Assembly (NCBI RefSeq): GCF_024721995.1
Contig: NZ_JANQBC010000010.1
Span: forward strand, 124,001 to 188,000
DNA: 64,000 nucleotides
Reading direction: 5' to 3'
Source: Paenibacillus radicibacter
GTDB taxonomy: Bacteria > Bacillota > Bacilli > Paenibacillales > NBRC-103111
Below the pieces are notes generated by a model, which saw only the letters and a list, made by a program, of their open reading frames with translations, did not search any database and was not told the origin of the DNA. Below are positions 18,702-29,627 of this stretch, one piece after another. The position numbers and the translations under genes were made by a program. Numbering within the stretch: the first letter of the stretch is position 1; every line of letters starts with the position of its first letter.

Positions 18702-20160
18702 TGGTAACGAAAAACGAATCATTAACAGCAGTCTATCCAGTAAGGCCGCTTACAATATACCACTTTTCATTCAATTTCCGAGTGGCCTGAACATCCCGAA
18801 GATGTATCACTTGCTAACACACTATTTTGAGAAGCATGCCATTTTTCGAACGTCCTTTCTGATCGATGAACATATTCATAAGAAAATTAACGATGACATC
18901 CCAGGCATTGAAGTACAGACGATGATGCGATTAGACAAGGAATTGCTGCTTGAGAGGCAATTGATTTCTATCGAAGATCGAGATCTAGTACGGGTTGTGC
19001 TCTGCAAAGTTCGCAATGCTGCTTCTGATTATATGTTCATTAATATTCATCATGTTCTCATGGATGGATTTAGTGTAAATCTCTTTTTGCAAGATTTGAT
19101 TCGTGCATATCTATATGATGAGCCATCAAATTTGGAGATAACGACAGATAATGGAAACTCTCCGCTCAATCCAAATAGCACGAATTTGGCTTCGATCAAT
19201 TTTGATCATTACGGTGAGTTTAAGAGCAAGCTGCTGCATAAGCAAGTAGAGGCTGTTCATTATTTGAACGAACAACTCCTTCTATTGGAAAGGCCACTTC
19301 TAAAGTATTCCGAGTTTGCGATTTGTTTGGCGGCTTTTACGATCAGTGTGGCCGAGTGGCTTAAAAGCTTGCGTGTCTATTTAACTTATCCGGCTTTAGG
19401 TAGAGACAGGCTCAATTACCAAACACTAGGGAACTTTGTACAGCTAATTCCCTTCTACCACGAGTTTAATCTTAATAGTGAGCGTGATGTGAATCAAACC
19501 ATTGCAGAGATTCAGCAGCGAATATTCTCAACTTTAAGTGCTCCGGATTTACATAGCGATGGACGCGGGATGGACCAAATGAGCCATCTGAGTATTTATC
19601 GTGATGTTGTCTTCGATTACAAATCAGGCAGTCTTATTGGCACTCTATTAGATGAAAAGCATGGCATTACATTAGAAGAGGCAAATAGTTATCGGGATGA
19701 GAAATACGGATTGCACGTCTCTGTATATAAGTCGCAAGACAAGCTTACCGTTCATCTGATTTCCAGTGAGTATGAGCTAGAAGATCTGCAGGAGCTTCTT
19801 GCACTTTTCGACAAAAATGTCCAAGCATTGTATAAATCTGATCAAGTGGATTTAAACAAATTGATAACGGTACAGGAAGTTGCTGCAACAATTGAGATTT
19901 TGAAACCACCAAGCAATAGGCAGAGTGCTGTGTATGAGGAAGTGAAGGAACTCGTTATAACCCTATTGGAAGACGAAGTTACTGTTGGGGAAGATGAGAG
20001 TTTCTTTGATCTCGGTATGGACTCCTTAATGCTGGTGAAATTCAAGAAAAAGGTTAAAGAAAAATTTAATATCAACTTAAAAATATCTGATTTTTTCAAC
20101 TATTATACGACTGAATTATTAACCAATAAAATTATGGAATATTTAAAGGAGGCACATTGA
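18685..20160 (+). CDS. Condensation - carrier didomain protein (C-T)
   Basis: A 491-residue protein. The first 400 residues are a condensation fold with HHVLMDG (His122, His123, Asp127, Gly128). The last 75 are an acidic, helical carrier domain with LGMDSLMLVKF, Ser447; this reads more like a polyketide ACP than a peptidyl carrier. It may hand an aminoacyl or peptidyl group to the polyketide synthases two genes downstream, bridging the NRPS and PKS halves (inference). The start overlaps the previous gene; AGGAGA precedes it. Confidence 0.82.
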   Translation: MLQMVSGNEKRIINSSLSSKAAYNIPLFIQFPSGLNIPKMYHLLTHYFEKHAIFRTSFLIDEHIHKKINDDIPGIEVQTMMRLDKELLLERQLISIEDRDLVRVVLCKVRNAASDYMFINIHHVLMDGFSVNLFLQDLIRAYLYDEPSNLEITTDNGNSPLNPNSTNLASINFDHYGEFKSKLLHKQVEAVHYLNEQLLLLERPLLKYSEFAICLAAFTISVAEWLKSLRVYLTYPALGRDRLNYQTLGNFVQLIPFYHEFNLNSERDVNQTIAEIQQRIFSTLSAPDLHSDGRGMDQMSHLSIYRDVVFDYKSGSLIGTLLDEKHGITLEEANSYRDEKYGLHVSVYKSQDKLTVHLISSEYELEDLQELLALFDKNVQALYKSDQVDLNKLITVQEVAATIEILKPPSNRQSAVYEEVKELVITLLEDEVTVGEDESFFDLGMDSLMLVKFKKKVKEKFNINLKISDFFNYYTTELLTNKIMEYLKEAH

Positions 20161-20161
20161 A

Positions 20162-21322
20162 ATGAAAATTGCATTGTTATTAGCAGGACAAGGAACGAAG
20201 GTAACGGAGCAGGTTAAGGAATTATGGCTAGGTCATGCAGAGACTAGACGAATTATTGAAGCAGCAGAAGCACAATTGAAGGAGCCAATTCAAGAATGGT
20301 TGACTTCAGATTTAAGCCAGGATACGTGGAAAGCACAGCTCGTGACGTACATCGGATCTATGTGTATGTATCAATTGTATAAAGAGAAAGTTGGTTTATA
20401 CCCCACGTATGTGCTGGGTCATAGCTTAGGCGAAATTACAGCTCTTACGATTGCTGGTGCCATGACTTATGAAGAAGGTCTACAACTTGTAGATATTCGA
20501 GGTAAAGCTATGAAAGATGTTACGGAAGATAAGGAGCATCTTGGTATGATGGCGATCTTTGCTTCACCACAGCGTGTGGAGGAATTATTAGATGGATCGA
20601 ATCATATCACGGTAGCGAACTACAATTCCGCTAAACAGACTGTGATTGCAGGTGTAAAGAAAGAGCTTCAAGAGTTTGCGAAGCAACATCGTCTGGAGGG
20701 TGTAATCCTTGGTGTAGGTGGAGCATTCCATACGGATTATATGAAAGATGCTGCTGATTCTGTCTATACACAATTAGAGAAAATGACGTTTAATACTGAT
20801 TTAACTACCCAAGTTATTAGCAATAAGCATGCTGCGGCGTATCCAATTGAACGAATTCGTGAAGAGATCGCAAGTCAGATCGTGAGTCCAGTGAAGTGGA
20901 GTCAATCGGTTGATTTTGTGAAAAACAATGGAGTTCAAGTCATCGTGGATTTATCACCTAATGGCATGTTCGTCAAAATGTTTAAGGAATTAGATTCGAT
21001 TTATGCCTTCCATGATGAAGAAAATAGGACAGCTCTGCTTAAAGAGCTTAAGGATGATATCGAAGTCAATCAACATTATGACTTATATGCGCGTACACTC
21101 GGGGTAATCGTATCCACGAAGAACAATAGTGAAGATCAAGAAGCTTATGACAATATCGTAATGACAGGATACAACGAAATTAAATCTAGAATTGGCTCTA
21201 ATGTGACAGATGAGGATATTCGTAAGACGCTGTCTCTAATGGAACTCATCTTACGTACGAAGGAAGTGCCTGAAGTCGAAATCATGGAACATCGGAATAA
21301 ATTAGCTTGGAAAGTGGGTTAA
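20162..21322 (+). CDS. Discrete trans-acting acyltransferase (malonyl-CoA:ACP)
   Basis: A 386-residue FabD-like acyltransferase that loads malonyl units onto ACPs. The nucleophile motif is GHSLGE (Ser88) and the catalytic His190 lies in GAFHTDYM. Unlike housekeeping FabD it carries a C-terminal tail of about 95 residues (from ARTLGVIVSTKNNSED onward) of the kind found on AT enzymes serving trans-AT polyketide synthases. Neither downstream PKS has an AT domain, so this protein must supply both. It is one base after the C-T gene and 39 bases before the first PKS gene. Confidence 0.9.
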   Translation: MKIALLLAGQGTKVTEQVKELWLGHAETRRIIEAAEAQLKEPIQEWLTSDLSQDTWKAQLVTYIGSMCMYQLYKEKVGLYPTYVLGHSLGEITALTIAGAMTYEEGLQLVDIRGKAMKDVTEDKEHLGMMAIFASPQRVEELLDGSNHITVANYNSAKQTVIAGVKKELQEFAKQHRLEGVILGVGGAFHTDYMKDAADSVYTQLEKMTFNTDLTTQVISNKHAAAYPIERIREEIASQIVSPVKWSQSVDFVKNNGVQVIVDLSPNGMFVKMFKELDSIYAFHDEENRTALLKELKDDIEVNQHYDLYARTLGVIVSTKNNSEDQEAYDNIVMTGYNEIKSRIGSNVTDEDIRKTLSLMELILRTKEVPEVEIMEHRNKLAWKVG

Positions 21323-21361
21323 CAACTGATTGAACAATATAGAAGGAAGGAGAGGATCGGA

Positions 21362-24300
21362 TTGCAATCAGGGGATATCGCGATTATTGGTTTAGATATT
21401 CAATTACCTCAATGCAGGGATCAAGGTGAAGTGTGGGAATTCCTTCAAGAGAAGCGAGTATCAAGAAGAAAGTTTCCATCGGATCGATTACAGCAGATCG
21501 GTATGTATGATGACGTCGATCAATTTATGGAAGGGTCATATCTAGATCAGATTGATGAATTCGACCACAAATTTTTCCACATCTCACAGAAGAGTGCGGA
21601 TTATATGGAGCCGAATCAAAGACTTACGCTGCTTAGTGCGACAAGGGCACTTCATGACGCTGGTTACTTGGATAAAATCCGGGGTACCCATACAAGTGTA
21701 TATGCGAGTGTAAACACGACTCAGCAGTATCAATATTTGACGCTGCTTCAAGAACGTAAGTTAAAACCGGATTTGTTAGGAATGCTGAATTCTACCATAT
21801 CAAGTCGAATTCATTATATTTATGATCTTAAAGGCCCATCGGTCATGACGGATACAGCCTGTTCTTCTTCATTGGTGTCTGTTATTCAAGCCTCTCAAGC
21901 TTTGCGTGAAGGGACGATTGATTCGGCGATTGTCGTCAGCTCGAATGTTTATGTGAAGCCGGGCTATAAGGCAGATAAATTGGTGGATATATTGGCAGGG
22001 GATGCGAAGACAAAGACATTTGACGAACGTAGTACAGGAACCTCTCTTGGAGAAGGTGTATGTTCCGTTATTCTGAAACGATTGGCAGACGCACAGCGAG
22101 ATGGAGATCCGATTTATGGGGTGATCAAAAGCTATGCAATGAATAACGATGGTCTCACCATGAATATGTCCTCTCCTAATCCGCTTGCACAGGAAAATTT
22201 AATTGAGCGAGCATGGGCTCCTCTATCTGCGGATATGAGCAAGCTAGCGTTCATAGAGGCACATGGAACGGGAACGGCGATAGGCGATACGATTGAGTTT
22301 GAAAGCTTGCATCATTATTTCAAGCAGCAGCCTTTGAAGAAGCAATCGGTAGCTTTAACTGCGTGTAAATCCAACTTTGGACATTTGGACGTGGCATCTG
22401 GTTTATTTTCACTCATCAAATGCGTTCTCAGTTTGCAAAATCGTATTATTCTGCCGCATCCAGACTTTGTGATTCCAAATGAAGATATCGAATTTGAACA
22501 ATCCGTTTTCTATATTCCAGATCGCTCTCAGGCTATTGGTGAGCAAGCGTTAGCGGGAATTAGTTCATTTGGTATGACAGGTACGAACGCACATGTTGTA
22601 TTGGAAGGTTTCAGCAGTCAGAGAATTAAGCCAAGCTCGGAGCTTCCTTTCCAGTTATCAACGTATTGGTTTCCACAAGAAGCAAATTCATTTGCAATCG
22701 ATCATGATTGGCAGCGAATCGAGACAGAGGAAGCACTCACGATACAGTTCCCTCTTCATGTCAATAAGAATTGGGAGATTAGGGAGCATAAGTTTAATCG
22801 GGAGCACCTGCTTGTCGGCACAAGCATTATGGAAATCATTGCACAAAGCTTGGAGCAATCGGTGTATAACTTGGAACAGTATTCGGTGCATAATCTGCAT
22901 ATCTTAAGTCAGCTTAAGGTGCAAAATGGATCGTTTCCCATTGTCCTCGTGCTAGATAAGGAGAGTCTAAAAGCGACAGTTTCTTTCTCAGCCAATGGTG
23001 AAGGTTCGCGGAAATGGCTGCAATTCGAATTGAAGAAGAAAATACAAAATAGACCTCGTACTTCGCATCTATTGTTAGAAACTGCGGATATGGAAGAAAT
23101 GATCGTTACCAGTCAAGTTGGGGAGACAGATGAGTCCGATATTTCCATCTCTGCAAGGTGGGATGTGGTGGATCAACTTTGGGTGAATCAGGAGCGGACC
23201 AAAGCACTTGTGAAACTAAAAGTACCAGCAGGTTATGAGAAGGAATTTAAGCGGTATCGCTTCTACCCTTCTATTTTAGATCCAGCATTCAATGCGCTTA
23301 ATCGACTCGTCGTTTCGGATGATATCTTATTCCCATGGCATTGGAGTGAGATTGATTTTCATACCTCATGCTTAACGGGTGATCATTATTATTCTGAAAT
23401 TGAAGTGCGTGATCAGACAACGGATGAACGGGGGAACATCATCGTTTCTTACAATATCCGTTTATACAATGCAGAGCTGCAAGTCATATTGTCAGCCGAC
23501 AATTACAAGGTGAAGAATGCACTTAGTGGACAAGGGACGGAGCTAAGCACTTATTTTAAGCAAGAACAATTTATCCTAACGGATTATGAAGCACATCAGA
23601 AAGAGCGAAGCACACTTCATATTGTGCATGAATCACGGCGTAATCGCGTGATGGGTAGGACGACACTTTACTTTAACGAGCTCACAGATTTGCAGCAGCT
23701 GGATCTTCGCTTGATCGAAGCGGAACAGATTTATTTCTGGGACCGGGATTATACGGACGAAACTGCGATTGCCAGTGACACCTATGAGCTTAGTCAATTT
23801 TTATTACGCATCCATAAGGAATTGAAAATTAATTCGTTCTATTATGCGAGCTCAGCGGTATTTGGTTTCGATAACATGAATGCGCTCAATCGTAGTATTG
23901 CGATGGGTACGTATTCGCTCCGCTTGGAGATGAATTATCGAATTGTCATTCTGGATACCGACGATCAAGTGGATGCGGAAAATCTAGCAAAGATAGATTT
24001 CTTACAGGAAGATTTGGTTGTGGTACGTCACCAGCAGTATTACCGAATTCGATTTAAGCAACTCAAACTTGCTCCGATATCGATACCGAAGTTTAATACG
24101 AATACGGTATTAGTTATTGGTGGAGGGGCAGGTATAGGGCTCGCATATACCCGTTATATGACGGAGCAATATCCGAATATCCGAATTGTTGTTGCTGGCC
24201 GTAAGCCAATTTGGACTGCATCCGAATCTATGCTCGGCAGACAAGTGGAATATGTGTCGCTTGATATTACAGACGAAGCAAGACTTCAATCATTTGCAGC

Positions 24301-25102
24301 TGCGCAGCAGCATATGGATTACATTCTTAATTTTGCAGGTGAGCCAGGTAGTGGGTTGTTCGTGAATAAATCGAAATCGGACTTCTGTGAGCGAACACGA
24401 AGTAAAATTAATGGCTCCTCCCTATTAAAGCGTTATTTCCCGAATGTAAAAGAAATCATTCATTTCTCTTCTTTAGCGGGTCTGATCGGAGCAATGGGGC
24501 AAAGTGAATACTGTACAGCTAACGCCTATCAATCGGGTATAGCATACGGTGATTCAAATGTAAGAACCTTGAACTTAACAGGTTGGACGGATGTAGGGAT
24601 GTCAGCTGGTAAAGACGACTATTACTTTGAGAAGCTCCATAGTGAAGCTGGTGTAAAACTAATTGATTGGTTTGTTCAATCTGATGTCGGGCAAGCCTTC
24701 ATGTTCAAGACGAAACCGGCGGTGGAAGAATACGCCTCCATTTTCCACAAGATGACGAAAGCTCTTATTAGTCGCTCAGCTATGCATGAAACAACTAGTA
24801 GCAGCAATTCGATTCATGAGGATATCGAGCAGGTATGGAAATGTACCCTCGGAGACGATGAATATGAATTAGAGGTTAGTTTTTTTGAACAAGGTGGAGA
24901 TTCCATTACAATCGTACATCTGTGTGATGAGCTTAATAAATCGTTCCCGGGAGTTTTTGATGTGACTACGTTATTCTCGATACCGACGATACAAGGTCAG
25001 ATCGATTGGGTGAAACAGACAACATCACAGACGAAGCGAACGCCAGATGCCAAGGATCAGTACGTAGACGCAGCAGACATTTTAGCATTTTTATCAAATT
25101 AG
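21362..25102 (+). CDS. Trans-AT polyketide synthase KS-DH-KR-ACP, first
   Basis: A 1246-residue single-module synthase. KS (about 4-425): Cys167 in DTACSSSL, His301 in EAHGTGT, His341 in NFGHLD, all intact. DH-like double hot-dog (about 445-720): catalytic-type His is kept in EHKFNREHLLVGTS but Gly and Pro of HxxxGxxxxP are Arg and Val; Asp is kept in YPSILDPAFN. KR (about 720-1125): GGGAGIG near 920, Ser about 1037, Tyr1050, Asn1054. ACP: QGGDSITIV, Ser1181. No AT. One extension with keto reduction and perhaps dehydration is expected. The start is TTG 21362, supported by AAGGAGAGG seven bases upstream. Confidence 0.9.
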   Translation: MQSGDIAIIGLDIQLPQCRDQGEVWEFLQEKRVSRRKFPSDRLQQIGMYDDVDQFMEGSYLDQIDEFDHKFFHISQKSADYMEPNQRLTLLSATRALHDAGYLDKIRGTHTSVYASVNTTQQYQYLTLLQERKLKPDLLGMLNSTISSRIHYIYDLKGPSVMTDTACSSSLVSVIQASQALREGTIDSAIVVSSNVYVKPGYKADKLVDILAGDAKTKTFDERSTGTSLGEGVCSVILKRLADAQRDGDPIYGVIKSYAMNNDGLTMNMSSPNPLAQENLIERAWAPLSADMSKLAFIEAHGTGTAIGDTIEFESLHHYFKQQPLKKQSVALTACKSNFGHLDVASGLFSLIKCVLSLQNRIILPHPDFVIPNEDIEFEQSVFYIPDRSQAIGEQALAGISSFGMTGTNAHVVLEGFSSQRIKPSSELPFQLSTYWFPQEANSFAIDHDWQRIETEEALTIQFPLHVNKNWEIREHKFNREHLLVGTSIMEIIAQSLEQSVYNLEQYSVHNLHILSQLKVQNGSFPIVLVLDKESLKATVSFSANGEGSRKWLQFELKKKIQNRPRTSHLLLETADMEEMIVTSQVGETDESDISISARWDVVDQLWVNQERTKALVKLKVPAGYEKEFKRYRFYPSILDPAFNALNRLVVSDDILFPWHWSEIDFHTSCLTGDHYYSEIEVRDQTTDERGNIIVSYNIRLYNAELQVILSADNYKVKNALSGQGTELSTYFKQEQFILTDYEAHQKERSTLHIVHESRRNRVMGRTTLYFNELTDLQQLDLRLIEAEQIYFWDRDYTDETAIASDTYELSQFLLRIHKELKINSFYYASSAVFGFDNMNALNRSIAMGTYSLRLEMNYRIVILDTDDQVDAENLAKIDFLQEDLVVVRHQQYYRIRFKQLKLAPISIPKFNTNTVLVIGGGAGIGLAYTRYMTEQYPNIRIVVAGRKPIWTASESMLGRQVEYVSLDITDEARLQSFAAAQQHMDYILNFAGEPGSGLFVNKSKSDFCERTRSKINGSSLLKRYFPNVKEIIHFSSLAGLIGAMGQSEYCTANAYQSGIAYGDSNVRTLNLTGWTDVGMSAGKDDYYFEKLHSEAGVKLIDWFVQSDVGQAFMFKTKPAVEEYASIFHKMTKALISRSAMHETTSSSNSIHEDIEQVWKCTLGDDEYELEVSFFEQGGDSITIVHLCDELNKSFPGVFDVTTLFSIPTIQGQIDWVKQTTSQTKRTPDAKDQYVDAADILAFLSN

Positions 25103-25124
25103 ATGGGGAAGAGGCGATTCATAA

Positions 25125-28100
25125 ATGAAAGTAAGTGAATTTATTTTTGATCAAGTGAAAAAAGGGAATTTAGATGCTGCAACTGGCAAAGAATTGCTGG
25201 AAGAAGTAATGCCAGATGATATCGCAATTGTTGGTATTTCTTGTGAGTACACGAATGTGAAGGATACTTTCGAGTTTTACAATGCCGTGAAGAATGGAAA
25301 GCGTGGATTTAAGACTTTCCCTGAAGATCGGGTATCTTATATTCCTAAGGATCATAGTTACTTGCATAATGGTGCGGCTCATTTAAAAACAACCAAGGAA
25401 GACTTTCTCGATCGACTTTGCCAAGAAAAGGGGGCATACCTAGAAGATATTGACGCATTTGATCCTCAATTTTTCGGTATCTCGCATGAGGAAGCGAAAT
25501 ATATCGATCCGACGCACCGGCTTGTGATGAAACATTCTTATTTAGCAATTGAAGATGCGGGAATCCGCTTAGACAAAATTAAGGATAGTAAGACGGCGAT
25601 TTATATCGGGAAAGACAAGTCAATCACAGCGAATTATCGCTCGGAGATCGAAGAAGATTCGAATTATGTGAACTCTGGATGCTGGGAGGGCATTCTGGCG
25701 AGCCGACTTAATTATATTTACAATCTTTCAGGAGGTTCGTTTGTCATCGATACAGCGTGCTCATCCTCTCTCGTAGCTGCTCATATCGCGATGAAAACTT
25801 TACGTGATAAAGAAATTGATACCGCACTCGTTGGTGGTATTGCGCTAGGGTTATTTCCGAGACAAGGCGGCGTAATTGATCAATATAGCAATGTTGAAAC
25901 ATCCCGTTCTTTCCTCAAAGTATTCGATGTGGAGTCCTCAGGAACGATCTTTGGCGAGGGTGTCGGAATTATCGTTATGAAGCGGCTGAAGGATGCAATT
26001 GCAGATAATGACAACATCTACTCCGTTATTCGAGGCAGTATGATTAACAGCGATGGGAAGTCGAATGGTCTAACAGCACCTAATCCTCATGCACAGAAGG
26101 ACTTGCTTCTAGCAGCTTATGAACGCAGCCAAATTTCACCTGAGACCGTAGAATACATTGATGCTCACGGTACAGGTACGAAGCTCGGCGATCCGATTGA
26201 GGTAAGAGGACTAACAGATGCTTATAAGAAATTTGTGGATAAGAAAGGATTCTGTGCACTCACGAGCTTGAAGGAGAATATTGGACATACAGTTGGAGCT
26301 GCAGGTGTGGGTGGTTTGATCAAAATGTCTCTGGCATTGCGTAACAAGGAAATTTTCCCTAACCAATCGTTTGAAGCACCGAACGAGTATATCAAATTTG
26401 TAGACAGTCCTTTCTATATTCCAACAAAAGCTAAACGATGGGAAAAGGGTAAATACCCGCGTCGTGGTGGAATTAGTTCCTTCGGATTCAGTGGTACGAA
26501 TGCACATGTGATTCTTGAAGAGTATGACTATCAGCAAGAAAGTGTGGCAGTCGATCAAGCGTATCCATTCGTATTTACAGCACAATCACAGGAACAATTG
26601 GTTAAGGTTCTGAAAAAATTCGTTGCACACGCATCCTACATGCAGCACTATAACCTGCGTGACATTTCGTATACGCTCGTACACAAACGGAATCATTTCC
26701 AAGAAGGCGTTGGTTTCCAAGCGAATTCGAAGGAAGAATACGTAGGGAAGCTCGTAGAGGCGATCCGTTCACTTGAGCAAGGCGAGGCAATTGAGGGCAT
26801 TTATTCTGGAGAGATTCAGTCGATTTCAAGTGATTTGAAGAAGATGATGCAGCATCGTCTCAAGACAAGCCAAGATGGGTTCACATTGAATGAACGTATT
26901 CAATTGTACTTGGACGGGTATGATCAAGCATTCGATGCGATTGAATATGGGAAAGCTGTAACGCAGTCTTTACCGACGTATGAATTTAAGAAAGAAATCC
27001 TGTGGGCGAATGTGAAGAAGTACGCGGCAAACAACAACAATGTAGGCCTGAGTCTGCCACTTCCTTTAACCTTGATTAAACAGCAGACATTGAAGACAGA
27101 AAATTCTGACGTATATGCCGTCACATTATCCCCTCAAGATTGGTACGTAGATGACCATCGAATTGGAGGCAAGCGCACGTTCTCGGGTACAACCTATACA
27201 GAAATTGCAGCCGAACTGGCAAGCTTATACTTCAAATCTCCATCTTTTACGATTGAAAAATTGTATTTCATGAATCTCATTCAGTTAGATGAGAAAAGTA
27301 AACGCTTCTTCATTCAAGTCAATAAATTAGCGTCGAAGCAATTGGATGTAGAAGTGTTCTCGTATGAGAATGACGATTTGGATCATTACGTCAAGCATGC
27401 GACATTTACTATGGTGGCAGCTAACGAATCGACTGTAGCTAAAGTTGATGTTACGACAGAATTTGAAGCCTTTTTACAAGAGCAAGCATCCCTTGGCGGA
27501 GAGACTAACAATTTCTTCAAAGGACGTTGGCAATTTGAGAAGCATAACTTCCGTTTAGCGCAGAATAGCAAGAACGAAATGCTCTTATCTTTATCATTAA
27601 GTGAAGAATTCCTTCACGATTTGAACGATTTTTACTTACACCCGTCTATTCTGGATGGCATTATGGGGGCTATGGTATTTGAACGTGCAATAAGTAGGAG
27701 TAAAGCTTACTTGCCGCTTTCTTACTTTAAATTTACGTACACGGGCTTGAAATTTACAAAAACCGTATACTCCAAGACCGAGTTCTTATATGATCCGGAT
27801 CGTGATCATGATGTAATTACGGCAAAAGTATCTGTGTATAACGAACAAGGTGATCTTATTGCTTACGTTGATAAATATATGATGAAGGCATTCGCTAACA
27901 TCTACTTTAAACCTTATTTACATCAAGTGAAGTGGGAGAAAGCAGCTAATCAACCAAACCTTAAAGTAAACTTGGCAGAAGCTTTATCTGGTCTGAAAGT
28001 ATTGCTTATTGGCAATAAGGTGGCAGCAACATATGCAACGAGCGAGGAAGTTGCCGTACATGTTGTGGATTACAGAGAAGTGTTGCACACGACACTGGAA

Positions 28101-29627
28101 GATAAATATGACTTCGTGCTGTATGCACCTTGGTTAGGTGAAGCCTTACCTCCAAGTGAAGAGATCGAGCAGCATATGCTTCAATACTTCAATTTTGCGA
28201 AAAACGCGAATAAATGGGTTAAGCGTAACGGGAAAGTGGTTGTAATTGCAGACAATGGGGCAAAACTCGATAGCAGTGAAACAGTCGTCAATCCGCTTAA
28301 TTATTCGCTATTAAGTGCAGGTCGAATTCTTGGTATGGAGAATACGGGCTTCAAGACGCTTACGCTGAATGTAGATGATTTCCAATTAGATACAGTGCTT
28401 GGACTCGCATTAACCGAGGAATTGGATGGAAAGAAATTGTTATACAGCAACGATACGTTATATGAAGAAGCGCTAGTTGAAGTGAAGGAGCTTGAAGCGG
28501 ACCCTATAGAATTAGCAGATTCAGATTGTGTTGTAGTGACAGGCGGTTATGGTGGAATCGGTCTGGAGTATGTCGATCAGTTACTCGATCTAAATCCGAA
28601 TGTGCATATTGCGATCCTTGGACGAACGGATGCACTAGCGGTACTCTCGAACAAACAATCTTTGACAGACATTGAGCAGAAGAAGCTAGAGAAGATCAAG
28701 AGTATCAAGGAAAAAGGGGCTAACGTTGAGTTCTATCCATGTGATATCGCATCGGAAGATCATGTTCGCCGTGTACTCGGAACTTTATCTACTGCCCGCC
28801 CTATTACTGGAATTGTACACTTGGCTGGGGTACCAGAGGAAGGTATGTTATTCGCGAAGACCGAGCAGCAATTCATGAGTATTGTATCGCCTAAAGTGAC
28901 TGGAACGGTCTTGCTTAACAAATATGCAGCTAGTAGTTCCTTGAAGTTCTTCGTAACAAGTTCATCGATGACGACGATTGTTGGGTCGGCAGGTCAGTTC
29001 TCCTATACGTTTGCTAATGCCTTCTTGGAGGGAGCAGCATTAGCGGATTCGAGAGTCAGAACGATCCAATGGCCAGGATGGAACGATACAGGAATGGCGC
29101 TTGGATTTGGAGATCTTGCAGCAGCTGATGAGCACTTATTAATGAAATCTCTTTCATCGTTAGTTGGAAGACAATACATCAAGTTATCACTTGAGAAAAA
29201 TGTAAGCAGACTCATTGTCGGTGAATTTAATTCCGCTAAAGTAACGGATTACTTAGCTGACTACATCCGCTTGCCTCAGCAATTCATAAGCTCTAACAAA
29301 TCGGCAGATGCTGGCTTAGCAACAGATGAAGCTGCTCCGTATGCCATTAAATCATATGAACAATTAACAATTACAGGTACTGACAGTCAAGATGAGGTCG
29401 AAATGTTTATATCCGTCGTATTCGCTTCTGTTCTTGATCGCAATGAACTCGATGTAAATAAGAGTTTCACTGATCTTGGCGGAGATTCATTGAAAGCGTT
29501 CGGCATATACGCACCGATTGCAGAACATTTCAAGATTGATATTGAAGTAGCCGACGTATTTATATACCCAACCATTACGCAATTGAGTGAATATGTGAAG
29601 GAGTTACTGGAGGAGAAGAATGGTTAA
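25125..29627 (+). CDS. Trans-AT polyketide synthase KS-DH-KR-ACP, second
   Basis: A 1500-residue synthase. A short helical N-terminus (1-30) may dock to the previous protein. KS (about 33-465): Cys212 in DTACSSSL, His348 in DAHGTGT, His388 in ENIGHT. Residues about 480-630 (VFTAQSQEQLVKVLKKF...) resemble the AT-docking remnant that follows KS in trans-AT synthases. DH (about 660-930): DHRIGGKRTFSG keeps His and Gly but has Ser for Pro; Asp is in HPSILDG. KR (about 1000-1390): TGGYGGIG, Tyr1294, Asn1298; the LDD motif of B-type reductases is absent. ACP: LGGDSLKAF, Ser1455. It would add a second ketide after the preceding gene's product. Confidence 0.9.
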   Translation: MKVSEFIFDQVKKGNLDAATGKELLEEVMPDDIAIVGISCEYTNVKDTFEFYNAVKNGKRGFKTFPEDRVSYIPKDHSYLHNGAAHLKTTKEDFLDRLCQEKGAYLEDIDAFDPQFFGISHEEAKYIDPTHRLVMKHSYLAIEDAGIRLDKIKDSKTAIYIGKDKSITANYRSEIEEDSNYVNSGCWEGILASRLNYIYNLSGGSFVIDTACSSSLVAAHIAMKTLRDKEIDTALVGGIALGLFPRQGGVIDQYSNVETSRSFLKVFDVESSGTIFGEGVGIIVMKRLKDAIADNDNIYSVIRGSMINSDGKSNGLTAPNPHAQKDLLLAAYERSQISPETVEYIDAHGTGTKLGDPIEVRGLTDAYKKFVDKKGFCALTSLKENIGHTVGAAGVGGLIKMSLALRNKEIFPNQSFEAPNEYIKFVDSPFYIPTKAKRWEKGKYPRRGGISSFGFSGTNAHVILEEYDYQQESVAVDQAYPFVFTAQSQEQLVKVLKKFVAHASYMQHYNLRDISYTLVHKRNHFQEGVGFQANSKEEYVGKLVEAIRSLEQGEAIEGIYSGEIQSISSDLKKMMQHRLKTSQDGFTLNERIQLYLDGYDQAFDAIEYGKAVTQSLPTYEFKKEILWANVKKYAANNNNVGLSLPLPLTLIKQQTLKTENSDVYAVTLSPQDWYVDDHRIGGKRTFSGTTYTEIAAELASLYFKSPSFTIEKLYFMNLIQLDEKSKRFFIQVNKLASKQLDVEVFSYENDDLDHYVKHATFTMVAANESTVAKVDVTTEFEAFLQEQASLGGETNNFFKGRWQFEKHNFRLAQNSKNEMLLSLSLSEEFLHDLNDFYLHPSILDGIMGAMVFERAISRSKAYLPLSYFKFTYTGLKFTKTVYSKTEFLYDPDRDHDVITAKVSVYNEQGDLIAYVDKYMMKAFANIYFKPYLHQVKWEKAANQPNLKVNLAEALSGLKVLLIGNKVAATYATSEEVAVHVVDYREVLHTTLEDKYDFVLYAPWLGEALPPSEEIEQHMLQYFNFAKNANKWVKRNGKVVVIADNGAKLDSSETVVNPLNYSLLSAGRILGMENTGFKTLTLNVDDFQLDTVLGLALTEELDGKKLLYSNDTLYEEALVEVKELEADPIELADSDCVVVTGGYGGIGLEYVDQLLDLNPNVHIAILGRTDALAVLSNKQSLTDIEQKKLEKIKSIKEKGANVEFYPCDIASEDHVRRVLGTLSTARPITGIVHLAGVPEEGMLFAKTEQQFMSIVSPKVTGTVLLNKYAASSSLKFFVTSSSMTTIVGSAGQFSYTFANAFLEGAALADSRVRTIQWPGWNDTGMALGFGDLAAADEHLLMKSLSSLVGRQYIKLSLEKNVSRLIVGEFNSAKVTDYLADYIRLPQQFISSNKSADAGLATDEAAPYAIKSYEQLTITGTDSQDEVEMFISVVFASVLDRNELDVNKSFTDLGGDSLKAFGIYAPIAEHFKIDIEVADVFIYPTITQLSEYVKELLEEKNG

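Noticed and set aside
26211-26585. 124-codon minus-strand frame within the second PKS
   Set aside because: Opposite an intact KS domain, rich in Cys/His/Phe as shadows of coding sequence are; no promoter or ribosome site.
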